From Chloromonas sp. AAM2 (taxonomy: Eukaryota; Chlorophyta; Chlorophyceae; Chlamydomonadales; Chlamydomonadaceae): a stretch of 43,632 bases of DNA. The position numbers and the translations under genes are program-made. The notes below the pieces were generated by a model, which searched no databases, had not been told where the DNA came from, and was given only the letters and a program-made list of their open reading frames with translations. Where the stretch lies: the NCBI GenBank assembly GCA_004335635.1, contig QAXH01005303.1, forward strand, positions 1-43,632. The letters run 5' to 3'. This document shows, in pieces, positions 21,501 through 30,706 of the stretch (positions within the stretch are counted from its first letter, which is position 1; the number at the start of each line of letters is the position of its first letter).

Positions 21501-24500
21501 GGTGACCAACAACTGGGAGCATCTGGATAGCACGACAGAAACTAGAGGTCTAGAACTGATAATTAAGGGCAAAACCGACAGGGCGATTCTAGGAGCACCG
21601 ACTGTGCACAGAGGGCATGCCCCTGCATGCTGTTTCATGTAGGGGTGCCTGTGTCGTTTTGAGGGCCTGGCTTGACCCAAAAGACAGGAGAAGTGTCCAT
21701 TGGTACTGTGACTCACCAATCCCTTGCACACCTTTTGGGATTGCCAACCTTGTCCTGTCCACACGCGATTGTGCATGCTACCCGGCATGTACCTTGCACA
21801 CGATCGCACCGGATCTTGTCCCTGGTTTGCATAGTGACGTGCTTTTTCTGTCCTACCTGCCCACGATTGTCCGTAGTGCACATGGCACCACTTGCTTGTG
21901 CTGTTTCTGTCACGTGCAGCCTGAAAACGTGCTTCTCAAGAGCCATGAGGGCGCACCCCTAGGACTGGTGGCAAAGGTGGCAGACTTTGTAAGTGGTATC
22001 GCATCTGCCCGCCCACACCATCACAAGTACAAGCCTTGTACCACTCGTGCGCGCACTTGAACATGCATTCTCACACACACCTTGAAGCACCTTGAAGCAT
22101 ACGAGCAGGTAGACTGACGAAAGGGAAATGCCAGACGGTTGTGACTCACTGTCATGGCCGGACTGCTTGATGCAAAAAAACGTGTGTGTTGACAAATCAC
22201 ATGGCAAATTGTCTTGAGTGCATGCGTCCTGTACCCTCCACGCTTATGCACCTCTGGCTTTTGCACATGATGCTCACCCATCTTACAGCGTGGCAAACCG
22301 CCCCCGTGGGTGTGGAAAGACACCCACACACTGCATACCCAACTGCACAGCGTGTGATTGAGTGTTCTGCCCATGTAGGACACACACACACACACTAGCA
22401 CTAACACTAGCACTAACACTTATGCACGCATGCATGCAGGGTCTGAGTGTGAGCATGAGCGAGCCCCAGTCGCACGTGAGCAACTGGTACAAGGGCACGC
22501 CCTTCTACGTGAGCCCCGAGGTCTGTGCGTCACGCAGGATGAGCAAAGCAAGCGACGTGGTGAGTGTGAGGCGCAGGTTGGGGGCGCCTGATTGCGTCGT
22601 TATGGACCGTATGCCAGGTAAACACACTGCATCAGCAGTCATCGCGTCACCCGCATCTAGCCTTGCGAGCCAGTACGTGCCTTATCAGTTAGAGCAGGTT
22701 TTGGGCTGTAAAGGACTGTTCAGTCATTTATAGCCATCGTGCGGCGGGAACAGGGTTCGCATGCAACAGCTGGCCAGAGCTCAACTGACACATACAAAAC
22801 AATTGAAAGGATTGGATCACTGACCTTATGTGCAGTCATTGCCGGTGCAGTCAACGGTTGTGCTGATCGCTGCCCTTGCCCGCGCTGAGCAGTCCTTCCC
22901 GGACCAAAGCAGTCCTCCCTTGCAACAACAATAATAACAACACGTGTGTGCCATGTGAGCGCAGTTTGCGTACGGTGTGATGCTGTGGGAGCTGTACCAC
23001 TCCACCCTGGTGTGGCGACACAGCACAGGAGGGAACGACCTGGAAGTGCAGGTGCGATTAACGTGGCGATTAAGTGCAGGATGGCAGCAATGAAATGACT
23101 GGAGAGCTGGCAAGAGGGGCCCAGCAGGAATGGCAAGATGCAACAGAACGCTCAAACAGTTGTTTACAGACCAAAGACCTGTTTGAGTCAACCACGAAGG
23201 CAATGTGGCCATCAAGTAGCACAGATTGATCAGTCGTATGTGTGCTGCTTGCTTATTGCATTCTGAAATTGTGTGTTGTATGACGTAATGTGTGCTGCTT
23301 GCAGATTGAACAGACGTATGTATGTATGTGTGCTGCTTGCTTACTGTATGTGTGCTGCTTGCTCATGGTCTGTGTGCTGCTTGTTGGTCCATGCAGCCCC
23401 ATTTCCCCGCCTTTCCCCCGGACGCTCCGGAGCGCTACGTGGTGCTGACCCACACATGCATCCAGGAAGATCCAACCCTCAGGCCCACCTTTGAGCAGGT
23501 ACGGGGGCAAACACTGTACATGTTGTATGGGTGTGACGTCATGGCACATGTCGGTACGTCTACTGGCTGACCTGCTGTCTGACTGTGCCCGTTGTCAGCA
23601 CGCATTTCCAATCCAGTGCTTACTACCTCACTGCATGTTTTGCATGTGCCCCGGCTGCAGCCCACCAACTCTTTTCGCATCTCGCCTACTCCGTGCCTCG
23701 CATCTGCAGCCCACAACTCTTCCCATGAACGGGAGAGAATTTTTCACCTGTCGCTTCGTTGTACCTTGTGTGCAGGTTGTGGTATTCCTGCGGCAGATTT
23801 CCACCAGCCTGGCAGTTCAGAGACGGCAGATGGCACTGCGGCATGACTGGCCGGTTGAAGCCCAGCCCCCTCGCACCACTGCTACAGTAGTCCCTGCTGC
23901 TGCTGTCCTGGCACAGCAGGGGCACGCACAAGCAGCAGGGCAGGGCCAGATGCGCAGGCAGAAGCATGTAGAAATGCAGGGGCCGGGACAGCAGGGAGTG
24001 ACAGGGCAAGGCCGAGAGACAGAGGAGCCGTGCTCGGGAGTGTATGCATCACTCAACATATGGGATAGCAACGCTGCAAATGCTGAGGAAATACACCTTG
24101 ACAGCAGCTTGAATGCTGGACGCCAGGATTCACAGCGCGTTGTTATTGGACAGTTGGGAGTTCCAAGTCGCACCCTGGGCCCTTCAAGAGCGGTGCATTC
24201 CAGCCCAATCATAGCACCAGCCCTAGGGCCTGTTAACAACAGCCTAGTGAGGAATGTGGACTCAAGCCCAGGCGTGTTGAGACTCCCAGGCACAGGCAGT
24301 GCAACAGCCAGAGCTTTGGGTACCAATTCCGCTGTGGCCCAGGCTGACCTAGGTTCTGCCAGTGCAACAGCACAAGCTTTGCCGGTGGCGTTAAGCCCCA
24401 GTTCCGCTCATGCCCTGGCACACGACAGAGGCCCGGTCAGGGCGGTGACTTCAAGCCCTAGCCCAAGGGATTCTGGCAAGGGCTCAAAAGCGACTCGAAG

Positions 24501-25689
24501 CTCCAGTCCGAGTACAGTCATAATCCCAGCCTTGACGCAGAAAGCCGTAATCGTTGGCGCCAAGCCTGGCTCGGTCCCAGCTTTGGCTGTCAAGCCTCGC
24601 ACAGCTGGAATGCTGGAGGGTGGGCCTTCAGCCATACCTTCAAGCTCTGAGTCAGCACCAGCGCAAGCGTCTCTGGCTGGACCTGCAGCCCCTGCTGCTG
24701 CCCTGCCTTTTCACACTCAGCCCACAGCACCAGCCCCTGCATCAGCTGCAATTCAAGACCCTGCTACAGGAGCAGCCTCTGCCCCTGTCTCTGCTCAAGC
24801 ACCAGCTTCAGCCCCCGCCGCTGCTGCTGTTGCCTCTAAAGCCAAACCCCCTGCCCAAGCATCAGCACCACTCCCAGGTCCCGCTTCCAACCCTGGCCTA
24901 CACTCTAACCGGAGCACAGGCGAGGCAGCAAGTGCAAATCCCCCAGGCACGTCATCAATCTCTAACCCTGGCTCAGGCATGTTTCCCGCATCGAACCCAG
25001 ACGCTGACCTCGACTTCGCACCCAGTCTGCTGCCACTGCCGCCAAGCATCCAACGCAATGTGCGTTCCATGGTGGCCAAGCTAGAACGTACCGGCTCAGC
25101 TGTCAGCTTGTCTACTCCGGCGTTGCCAAAACGCACAACGGCGTCATCCCATGCTCCATCACAGTCAGCGGGCGGGCACCATGCAAACGGCCGGTCTGGC
25201 ATTCCTAGCTACCAAGCGCAGCAGGCGTGTCCTGACGACACAGCAAGTCCTGCATGCACCACAACATTGGCTGATGGCACAGCCATGAGTACATGTGCCG
25301 AAGAGCCCATTGACGTTGCAACAACAATGGGTGGCTATCGCCGGAAGAGTGGGTCAGGCATGGGAACAGCAATGGGTAGCAGGGCGCAGCAAGGCCCACC
25401 ACAGGCAACAAAACTGCAGCGACCCGCAGATGCAGTTCATGCCCCTGGCGTTGCCAAGGCAAGCAGTGGAAGCAGGCCTGGAAACGTTCCTAACGGAAGA
25501 GCTGGGGCACCAACTTCCTCCGTGCAAGCATCAAAGCAAGGGCGCCTGCCGTCTAGTACAAACAGCGGAAAGCTTGTTGATGCAGGCACCAGCCCAGTAC
25601 GGTATTCAGGTACCAGCCATGCACGTGATGCAGGCAACGGTCAAGCACGTGATGCAGGTGATGACAAAACGGAACCAATCAGCTGCTGA
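9321..25689 (+). CDS. Receptor-like TKL-type serine/threonine protein kinase with N-glycosylated ectodomain
   Basis: Single-pass surface receptor kinase. Twenty-four exons: 9321-9519, 10098-10158, 10617-10766, 11145-11514, 12091-12218, 12656-12836, 13434-13557, 14248-14426, 14961-15103, 15540-15680, 16238-16391, 16596-16758, 17134-17393, 17749-18497, 19121-19248, 19612-19717, 20164-20269, 20768-20929, 21418-21501, 21920-21988, 22440-22559, 22965-23051, 23397-23498, 23776-25689. They total 5,880 nt (1,959 residues), all GT-AG and in phase. Order: signal sequence, ectodomain, membrane helix at about 702-726, Gly/Arg-rich linker, kinase (about 1034-1320), low-complexity tail. Weak points: the exon 3-4 junction (the more typical acceptor at 11112 breaks phase, so 11144 is used), and the N-terminus. 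An upstream exon with ATG at 9107, ending at 9168, would join in phase at 9266 and put the hydrophobic signal further in. Ligand and substrate are unknown. Algal receptor kinases of this layout are numerous and largely uncharacterised. Confidence 0.85.
9811..9996. repeat. Diverged tandem duplication in kinase intron 1
   Basis: The segment around 9820-9850 (gcaaccactgacatgacaag) is repeated about 146 bases later as acaaccaatcatatgacaag near 9962. Neither copy has coding support. Confidence 0.5.
12530..12641. repeat. 65-bp tandem duplication in kinase intron 5, just before the 3' splice site
   Basis: Copies at 12530-12580 and 12595-12641 share aatgatagccttgcaac, then the cactc/cactg-containing remainder. 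The second copy ends 14 bases before the acceptor of exon 6 (12655/12656). Confidence 0.7.
13625..13690 (+). repeat. Dispersed repeat R2, third copy (kinase intron 7)
   Basis: It shares agccgtcaga, gccctgacct and the gagcaa plus A-rich end with 1690-1760, at roughly 70% by eye. The relationship is suggested, not proven. Confidence 0.4.
14373..14610 (+). repeat. Duplicated exon 8 end flanking an AT-rich spacer
   Basis: The last 54 bases of kinase exon 8 plus its GT (14373-14428) recur at 14555-14610. Both copies read YSSPARARVVLAL in translation and both end in CACAG/GT. The 126 bases between are strongly AT-rich (tta/att runs), unlike the surrounding DNA. Including copy 2 as an exon from its own internal AG would shift the frame, so it is more likely a relic or a decoy donor. 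Confidence 0.85.
17245..17331 (+). other. Transmembrane helix and stop-transfer of the receptor kinase
   Basis: Within exon 13 the hydrophobic run LLGPVLGGVLGGLTLLKIV and ALIAYLW is followed immediately by RRKKRRERK, a classic stop-transfer. It separates the glycosylated exons upstream from the kinase exons downstream, fixing the topology as N-terminus outside. Confidence 0.85.
17639..17681. repeat. Short direct repeat in kinase intron 13
   Basis: Two adjacent copies of ctatgcacagc followed by t/c and gactttaa. Confidence 0.7.
20270..20360 (+). repeat. 41-bp minisatellite starting exactly at a kinase 5' splice site
   Basis: Units begin at 20270, 20311 and 20352, each with GTGAGC or GTGAGT, followed by the G/T-rich ggggtggggt and ggttggtc blocks. 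The first GT is the donor of exon 17 (ends 20269). There are two full copies plus a start. Confidence 0.9.
20588..20790 (+). repeat. Triplicated 3' splice-site region before kinase exon 18
   Basis: The motif tGCAG plus g/cgtcgcagcatc occurs with acceptor AG at 20601-20602, 20671-20672 and 20766-20767. The third is used in my model. The first lies 165 bases upstream, in frame and without stops. Confidence 0.85.
20941..20975. repeat. (TTG)n microsatellite in kinase intron 18
   Basis: A run of ttg triplets starting about 16 bases after the exon 18 donor (exon ends at 20929). Confidence 0.85.
23239..23385. repeat. Irregular minisatellite in kinase intron 22
   Basis: tgtgtgctgcttg occurs five times, starting at 23239, 23289, 23327, 23349 and 23371 (spacings 50, 38, 22, 22). 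The second copy ends in a decoy acceptor, ttgcag. The array lies just upstream of the true acceptor at 23396. Confidence 0.85.
23776..25689 (+). other. C-terminal low-complexity tail exon of the receptor kinase
   Basis: The last exon encodes 637 residues. The first 20 or so (VVVFLRQISTSLAVQRRQM) complete the kinase C-lobe. The rest is rich in Ala, Pro, Ser and Gly, with repeated SSP motifs and Ala-Gln/Pro-Ala blocks, ending in two copies of ARDAG before DKTEPISC and TGA. Many Ser-Pro and Thr-Pro sites suggest a phosphorylated, disordered regulatory tail; that role is inferred. Confidence 0.7.
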
Positions 25690-25710
25690 CAGCCCTGACA
25701 ATAACGCGTG

Positions 25711-25778
25711 ACAGCAGCAGGAGTAGCAGCAGGGGCAACAGCAGCAGGAGTAGCAGCAGGGGCAACAGCAGCAGCAGG
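25711..25778. repeat. 27-bp minisatellite just after the kinase stop codon
   Basis: Two near-perfect copies of a 27-base unit (acagcagcaggagtagcagc, then aggggca), starting at 25711 and 25738, plus a partial third rich in cag. Confidence 0.9.
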
Positions 25779-28700
25779 ACGGCGAACACAGCTGCCAAGC
25801 CAGTTTGTAGCCAGGTGTCCTGGCGACTTGTGGCAGTCACAGCACGCCAGTGACGAGCTTGCCATGCAGATGCCTTTGCAGAACCGCACAACACAGTGGG
25901 AAACTGGAAGGGGAACCGCGCGCATAAACAATTCTTGCTGAACGGTTGCGAAGCCAACACGGCCGCAGCGCCTTGCTTGCACAAATTGACAAGCTGCAGC
26001 AGCTGCAGCGTGCCCTCAGGCCTAGCAGTGGGCGGACGGTAGAACACGGAAACTACAGAACCGGTGACATTTGCAGCAACCTGCTGCCAATGGCATGCCC
26101 TCGGCCTGGCCATGCAACTGACTGATAGGGGAAAGAAACAAGGTGGACAGGCACGGTTGCGCCAAGCTGCAGGTGGCCATAGCTGCAGGTGGCTGTTGGT
26201 GGGAGGATTGTTGCATTATGGGGTCTGATTTGTCAGACAGTGATCATTTGGTCGTGATCGGCTGGCGTGACGTCTGTTGCCTGGATTGAGAGCAGTTAGG
26301 TAGCAGATGTTGATATCTGACTGGAGAACATCCCCTCGTGCTTAAGGCAAACAAAGGTGTGCGATTGATCAGCACGGTCAGTTGTGCTGTGGCGGTGGGG
26401 ATGCGGCTGAGCGCAACGTGTCACACGCCCTGTAGCCACTGTGCTATTTGGTGGGACCACACCTTGGGCGCCACGGGAGCGCATAATCCCTGAATCCTTC
26501 CCACTGCTGCTTTCTCTTCCCAACATTTTTCTTACCCTCTGCTATCAACACAGCACGTCAACAAAACCTCGAGATCATAACTGTGGCCACACATACCCAT
26601 GCTTGGTGTTTTGCAGCACGAGCCGCCATCTAAATCTGCATGAGAGACAGCATGACTCAATCATCGCTGTTGCTCCATGGTTCAAAACAGGCTGGGCTGT
26701 GCACTTGCCTTACCTATCAGATTGCAGCGAAGAGGCCTGATGCATTTGCATGTATTTGCACACGCACGGTTGCCTCATTTCGTGGCATCATTGTTGCCAT
26801 GGGCGAGATGAGTGCACCACACCACATGCAAGCTTAAGCACGGCTCGTCTGTTGCCGCGGTGGATAGGAGGTGTTGAAAGATTGGCGCACTTGCACACAA
26901 ACCCCGGGACTCAAGGCTCTTCTGAAGCCAGTCGCTTGGGTGGTAGGCGGGCATGTGGCAGTGTGTGCCTTTTGGTGCCATTGCTGCACGGACTGCACTG
27001 GCTTCACGGACTGCAGAGAAGAGCATTTGATGTAACCGGCACACTGGCATTGCTCGTTACGGTGATAAACAGCAGTAGCTTAGCGTGTGAAGAGCGCCCA
27101 CTAACCTTCTGATTGCATTGAGAGCTACCAATCCTTGGCACATGGCAGCTCACAATTGCTGTGGTCCGCATTTGTACATAGCAAAGGCGCAGTGGGTCCT
27201 TTTTGTACATACACTTGCTCAAGGTTTGGGTTGGGAACTGCCCTCAGGCATCCAACTGCAGAGGAACATCTGGTTCGCATCTGACCGTTCATCGTTGTGA
27301 TTGGACTGGCAGAACCTGCATGTGGGCACCAGCGGTTTCTAATTTAAAACAGATCTGACGGAATCTATTTTTTTCAAGTGTTCGGGGTGTGGGATCTCTC
27401 AGCTAAGCATCAAGTGATTTGCTAAGATGACACTTCATACTTCTTTTGTTCAAGCCAGTTCTGGATTGTTCAACTCGGGTTGAGCCTTTTGCTAACTGCT
27501 CGTGTTGCTCTTCCTGGTCTGATGGTAGTCTACTCATGCATCATTGCCGGGGGGGGAGGCGGGCTTTCCAAACTAGATTTCGCCGTGTATTCCTCGTAGT
27601 ACATAAATCTGTGGGGTAACAGCACGAGTATATCGGGAGCGGGGCATCGTTCTACTTTCACTTTGGGCCGTCTTTTCTGTCGGTTTCTCGCGGGGCAGCA
27701 AGACTTTTCAACGTTTACATCATGACCCCCGCGGGCATGTCTGCGCACGTTACGTTTTCCTCATCTATGACTTGGGGTACTCATCGGCTGTGGAATGGCT
27801 GTGTGGATGCCATTGGTTATGAAACCAACAGTACACGTGAGTGCTCGCACCGTTAATCAAGACACTTACGAGTGAGCAAGGCATTGGTTTCTACGGCAAC
27901 AGGCTGGTGACTTCCTGTCATCAAGGATGAATCGAACAGGACACGGATTGTTGGTCTGCTTGCGGCATAGCGTGACATGTGGCGCTGGCACATGCTTCTC
28001 ACAGCACACTTTTCTTTTGCTGTTACACTTTTTACTGGCACTGTCACACTATCTGCAAGCCTGCTGAGCACCACATGTCAGTTCAGCGAAATCAGTCCAG
28101 TGAACTCCGACGCTTGAGCATGTTCTTCAAATGTAGGCTAAGGATAGAGCAATCCGGTTGTGGAGTTCAAGAAGCGGCTCAGGGCAGAGCAGGGTTCTGG
28201 AGGACTGGGGACGGGCGTGCAAACTGCCTCATACTATCTTTGGCACCACCTGTGTATGCACAGAACAGGGCAAGGCAGCGTCTGGCATCGTCAATTGCCT
28301 GGCCTTGCGTTCAAGTGTGCTGGGCGTACATGAAATTTCACTTTTGTGGAGCTGTTCTGGAGCAGTTGGCTGGGAGGTTGGCCCAGCCCATAAAGATGAT
28401 TGGTAGGGTAGCTGTTGTTTGGCTGTTGGTGAAATCTGCCAAAACTTACAGGCGACCCGGAAGGTATGCAGGCAGTTGGACGATAGTTCAAACTTAGTGA
28501 TATGGCTAAGGTATGGCAACAGGTGCATCGCATGTTAGAGGCACTATTCCATAATTTTCGCTCAAGGCATGAACTTCTATAGCTGCATGATTTCAACTGT
28601 ACATAAACTGGAGCGCTTTGGCGCTGATTTGGCAGCTGGTTCTCTTTCTTCTCTTGGTGCGTCTGAGAAACCTTATATGGGTCTGGTGACCAATGGCGTC

Positions 28701-29625
28701 ACCTGCACGATCTGGAGGGGAATCAGCAACTATCTGTACCATCAGGTCAGCAGCTGAAAGTGATCCATATGGACGATGATGGGTGATAGGGATAATCTGA
28801 CTGGTTGCCATCTGTGCCAACGGCTGACCAGTCACGGGGACGAGCATCTGGCATGCATACATCTATACTGTGGGCAGGAGCACAGGCTTGATAACGACTG
28901 CAGGCAGCCAGGCAGGCTCGGTTCAGCAGGGACCCCCATGGCTGGCAGCTGTTGCATGGAACAGTAATGCAGGACAGCAGTGGCATTGTGCTGCATGCTA
29001 CATGCGGTGTCGTTGAATTGTTTAGATAAAGTGTGGCTGTTCACATGTGCTAGCATGGAGGTGTTCGCAACTGCAGGGGGTGCAAGGGTGCTTGGTTGCA
29101 GCCAGTGAAGCAGCAGGACTGAACAACGCTAGCTGTGTGCTTGCAGTTGGTAGGGCAATGCATTGAGGAGCGGGTAAAATTGCCTGCATATAGAGGTGAC
29201 AACAGGGCTTTATAATTCAATGCATGTTATACTTTCATGCTGTCAATACCCGGTCTGAAACAGCTGACTATAGCGTACATCACTGTGTGGCTGTCTCGCC
29301 GCATGCATTGTGCATCGTGGCTGCTAAACAACGTGGGTGCTGCTGCTGTAATCATGTAGCGTTGAAGCTGCTCATGTGCACGCTGTCGAGATTTTCCCTG
29401 AGCAGTACTGGACCGCACACGTGTGCCTCAAGCAGTGCTAAACCCACAGAGAGTGAATGAGCGCACAAGCGCCAGGCGGAGCGAGTTCCTGTAGCAGTGC
29501 ATATGCTGTACTGAGTATGTTTAGAGACCACACCAGGAGGGGTCAACTGCATTGGGCATGAATGAGTGCAAATGATATTATTTTGTACGCTAGGCAGCCA
29601 TGCGTAGCCTACTTTGAGCAACAAG

Positions 29626-29805
29626 CGTCATCATCAACATCATCACATGGCTTTTCGTCTTGGTGGCTTAAACCACGGTACTGCAGCTGGACACAACATC
29701 TCTCCGCGAGTTACGCGCCTGACAATCCTTAAGCCAAGAAAGCTCACTGGTAGCAGGGTGCAAAGTACGAATGTCAGCACTAGCAACACATACCTGATGA
29801 CCCCC
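29626..29805 (+). repeat. Dispersed repeat R1, copy B (intergenic, most complete)
   Basis: It contains a (CAT)n start, acatggcttttc, ggtactgcagctgg with acacaacatct, cgcctgacaa, ttaagccaagaaagctcact, ggtagcagggtgcaaagtac and cctgatgacccc. Copies A and C in the CSL4 gene each retain different parts of it, so this is the best consensus available. No open frame or obvious tRNA-like promoter box seen. Confidence 0.75.
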
Positions 29806-30706
29806 CGCCACAAGGGTGCAAATCAGAAGATTGAACAGGAAGTAGAAAACAGGAGGAACGCCATGGAACATTACCATGAGTGAAGCTGAGAAACCATGCG
29901 AATACGGCCAGGCAACTCTAGGCCAGACCATGCAAAGCGTCCTTGAAGAATGTGCGGACCCGACCATGAAACGACCAAGACAGCTTTGCCAAGAGCAGGG
30001 ATGACACAGTGCAGGAGACCAGGGTTGCCTTAGATGGCCTTTGCATAGTGCGGGGCACTGAGAATGTGAAGAAAGTGATAGGAAGAATCTGGAAGGTAAG
30101 TGCAACGTTCCCCAACATTATTGAACGGACCCCAGACTATTGAGGCTGAGACTCAGGCCGCACGCTTCGTCATTAGAAACTGCGGCACCGCTTGGAATGC
30201 CTGTGCAAGGACATGGTACACGGTGCTCATGACTACACTGGTATAGTGGCCATGACTGGCAGTGGGCTTGTGGCATGTTACACATGAAAGACTGACAGCA
30301 GGCGCACCCAAGACGCTTGTCCAGGCCTGTTCCCTGGCTGGGCAAGCTCCCTCTCATTGTCCTCTGTGTTCACGGTTCCACGAAGTGACGCGCCTCTTGA
30401 CCTTCTGTCTCTTGACCTTGCCTCATTGCTGTATTGTGCTGGTCAGTTGTAATGCGCATGACTGATGACTTCTCACAACACAGAGCACAACGTGCTGAGA
30501 GAATGTTGCCACATATGATGTTGTGTCGCAAGCACAGGCGCAGCACTGCAGGTAAGCTGCCTCTCCTACCTCTGTCGATGCAGGCATCATGCGGGCACCC
30601 GTAACCGTCATTGTTACCGCTTGCTGATGTGGAGCTACATTCAAGGCACAGCTTATATATTCATATCACGTCTGAGATGCTGACCCGATGAGTTCAAAGC
30701 CTTGAG

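Larger units (their letters stand above)
19121..23498 (+). other. Protein kinase domain (TKL-like, non-RD)
   Basis: Motifs in order: glycine loop GSGGYSTV (residues about 1034-1041), VAVK with Lys 1054, candidate alpha-C Glu 1071 (ALQEAAIS), hinge region YLVMEYMDG, catalytic loop HGDLKPENVLL (Asp 1194, Lys 1196, Asn 1199), DFG with Asp 1218 split by an intron between F and G, GTPFYVSPE (Glu 1246), FAYGVMLWE and the C-lobe Arg in PTLRPTFEQ. All catalytic residues are present, so activity is expected. The HRD Arg is replaced by Gly, which makes it a non-RD kinase. Nine exons carry the domain. Sequence before 19121 (exon 14, Gly/Arg-rich) is a low-complexity juxtamembrane linker. Confidence 0.93.
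25690..30706. other. Long intergenic region between receptor kinase and MAP10-like gene
   Basis: About 5 kb with no gene I can support on either strand. It begins with a minisatellite and presumably the kinase 3' UTR. A TGTAA motif at 27031-27035 is the first possible polyadenylation signal, 1.3 kb past the stop, which is far. A short open frame at 28569-28757 is mentioned in findings. Repeat R1 copy B lies at 29626-29805. The remainder shows only short unsupported frames. Confidence 0.5.

Noticed and set aside
23239..23385. Possible CRISPR-like spaced repeats
   Set aside because: Spacing is irregular (50, 38, 22, 22) and the array sits inside a eukaryotic intron; a degenerate minisatellite.
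29626..29805. tRNA-derived SINE
   Set aside because: No convincing A-box/B-box pair or cloverleaf could be drawn by eye, so it is left as an unclassified repeat.
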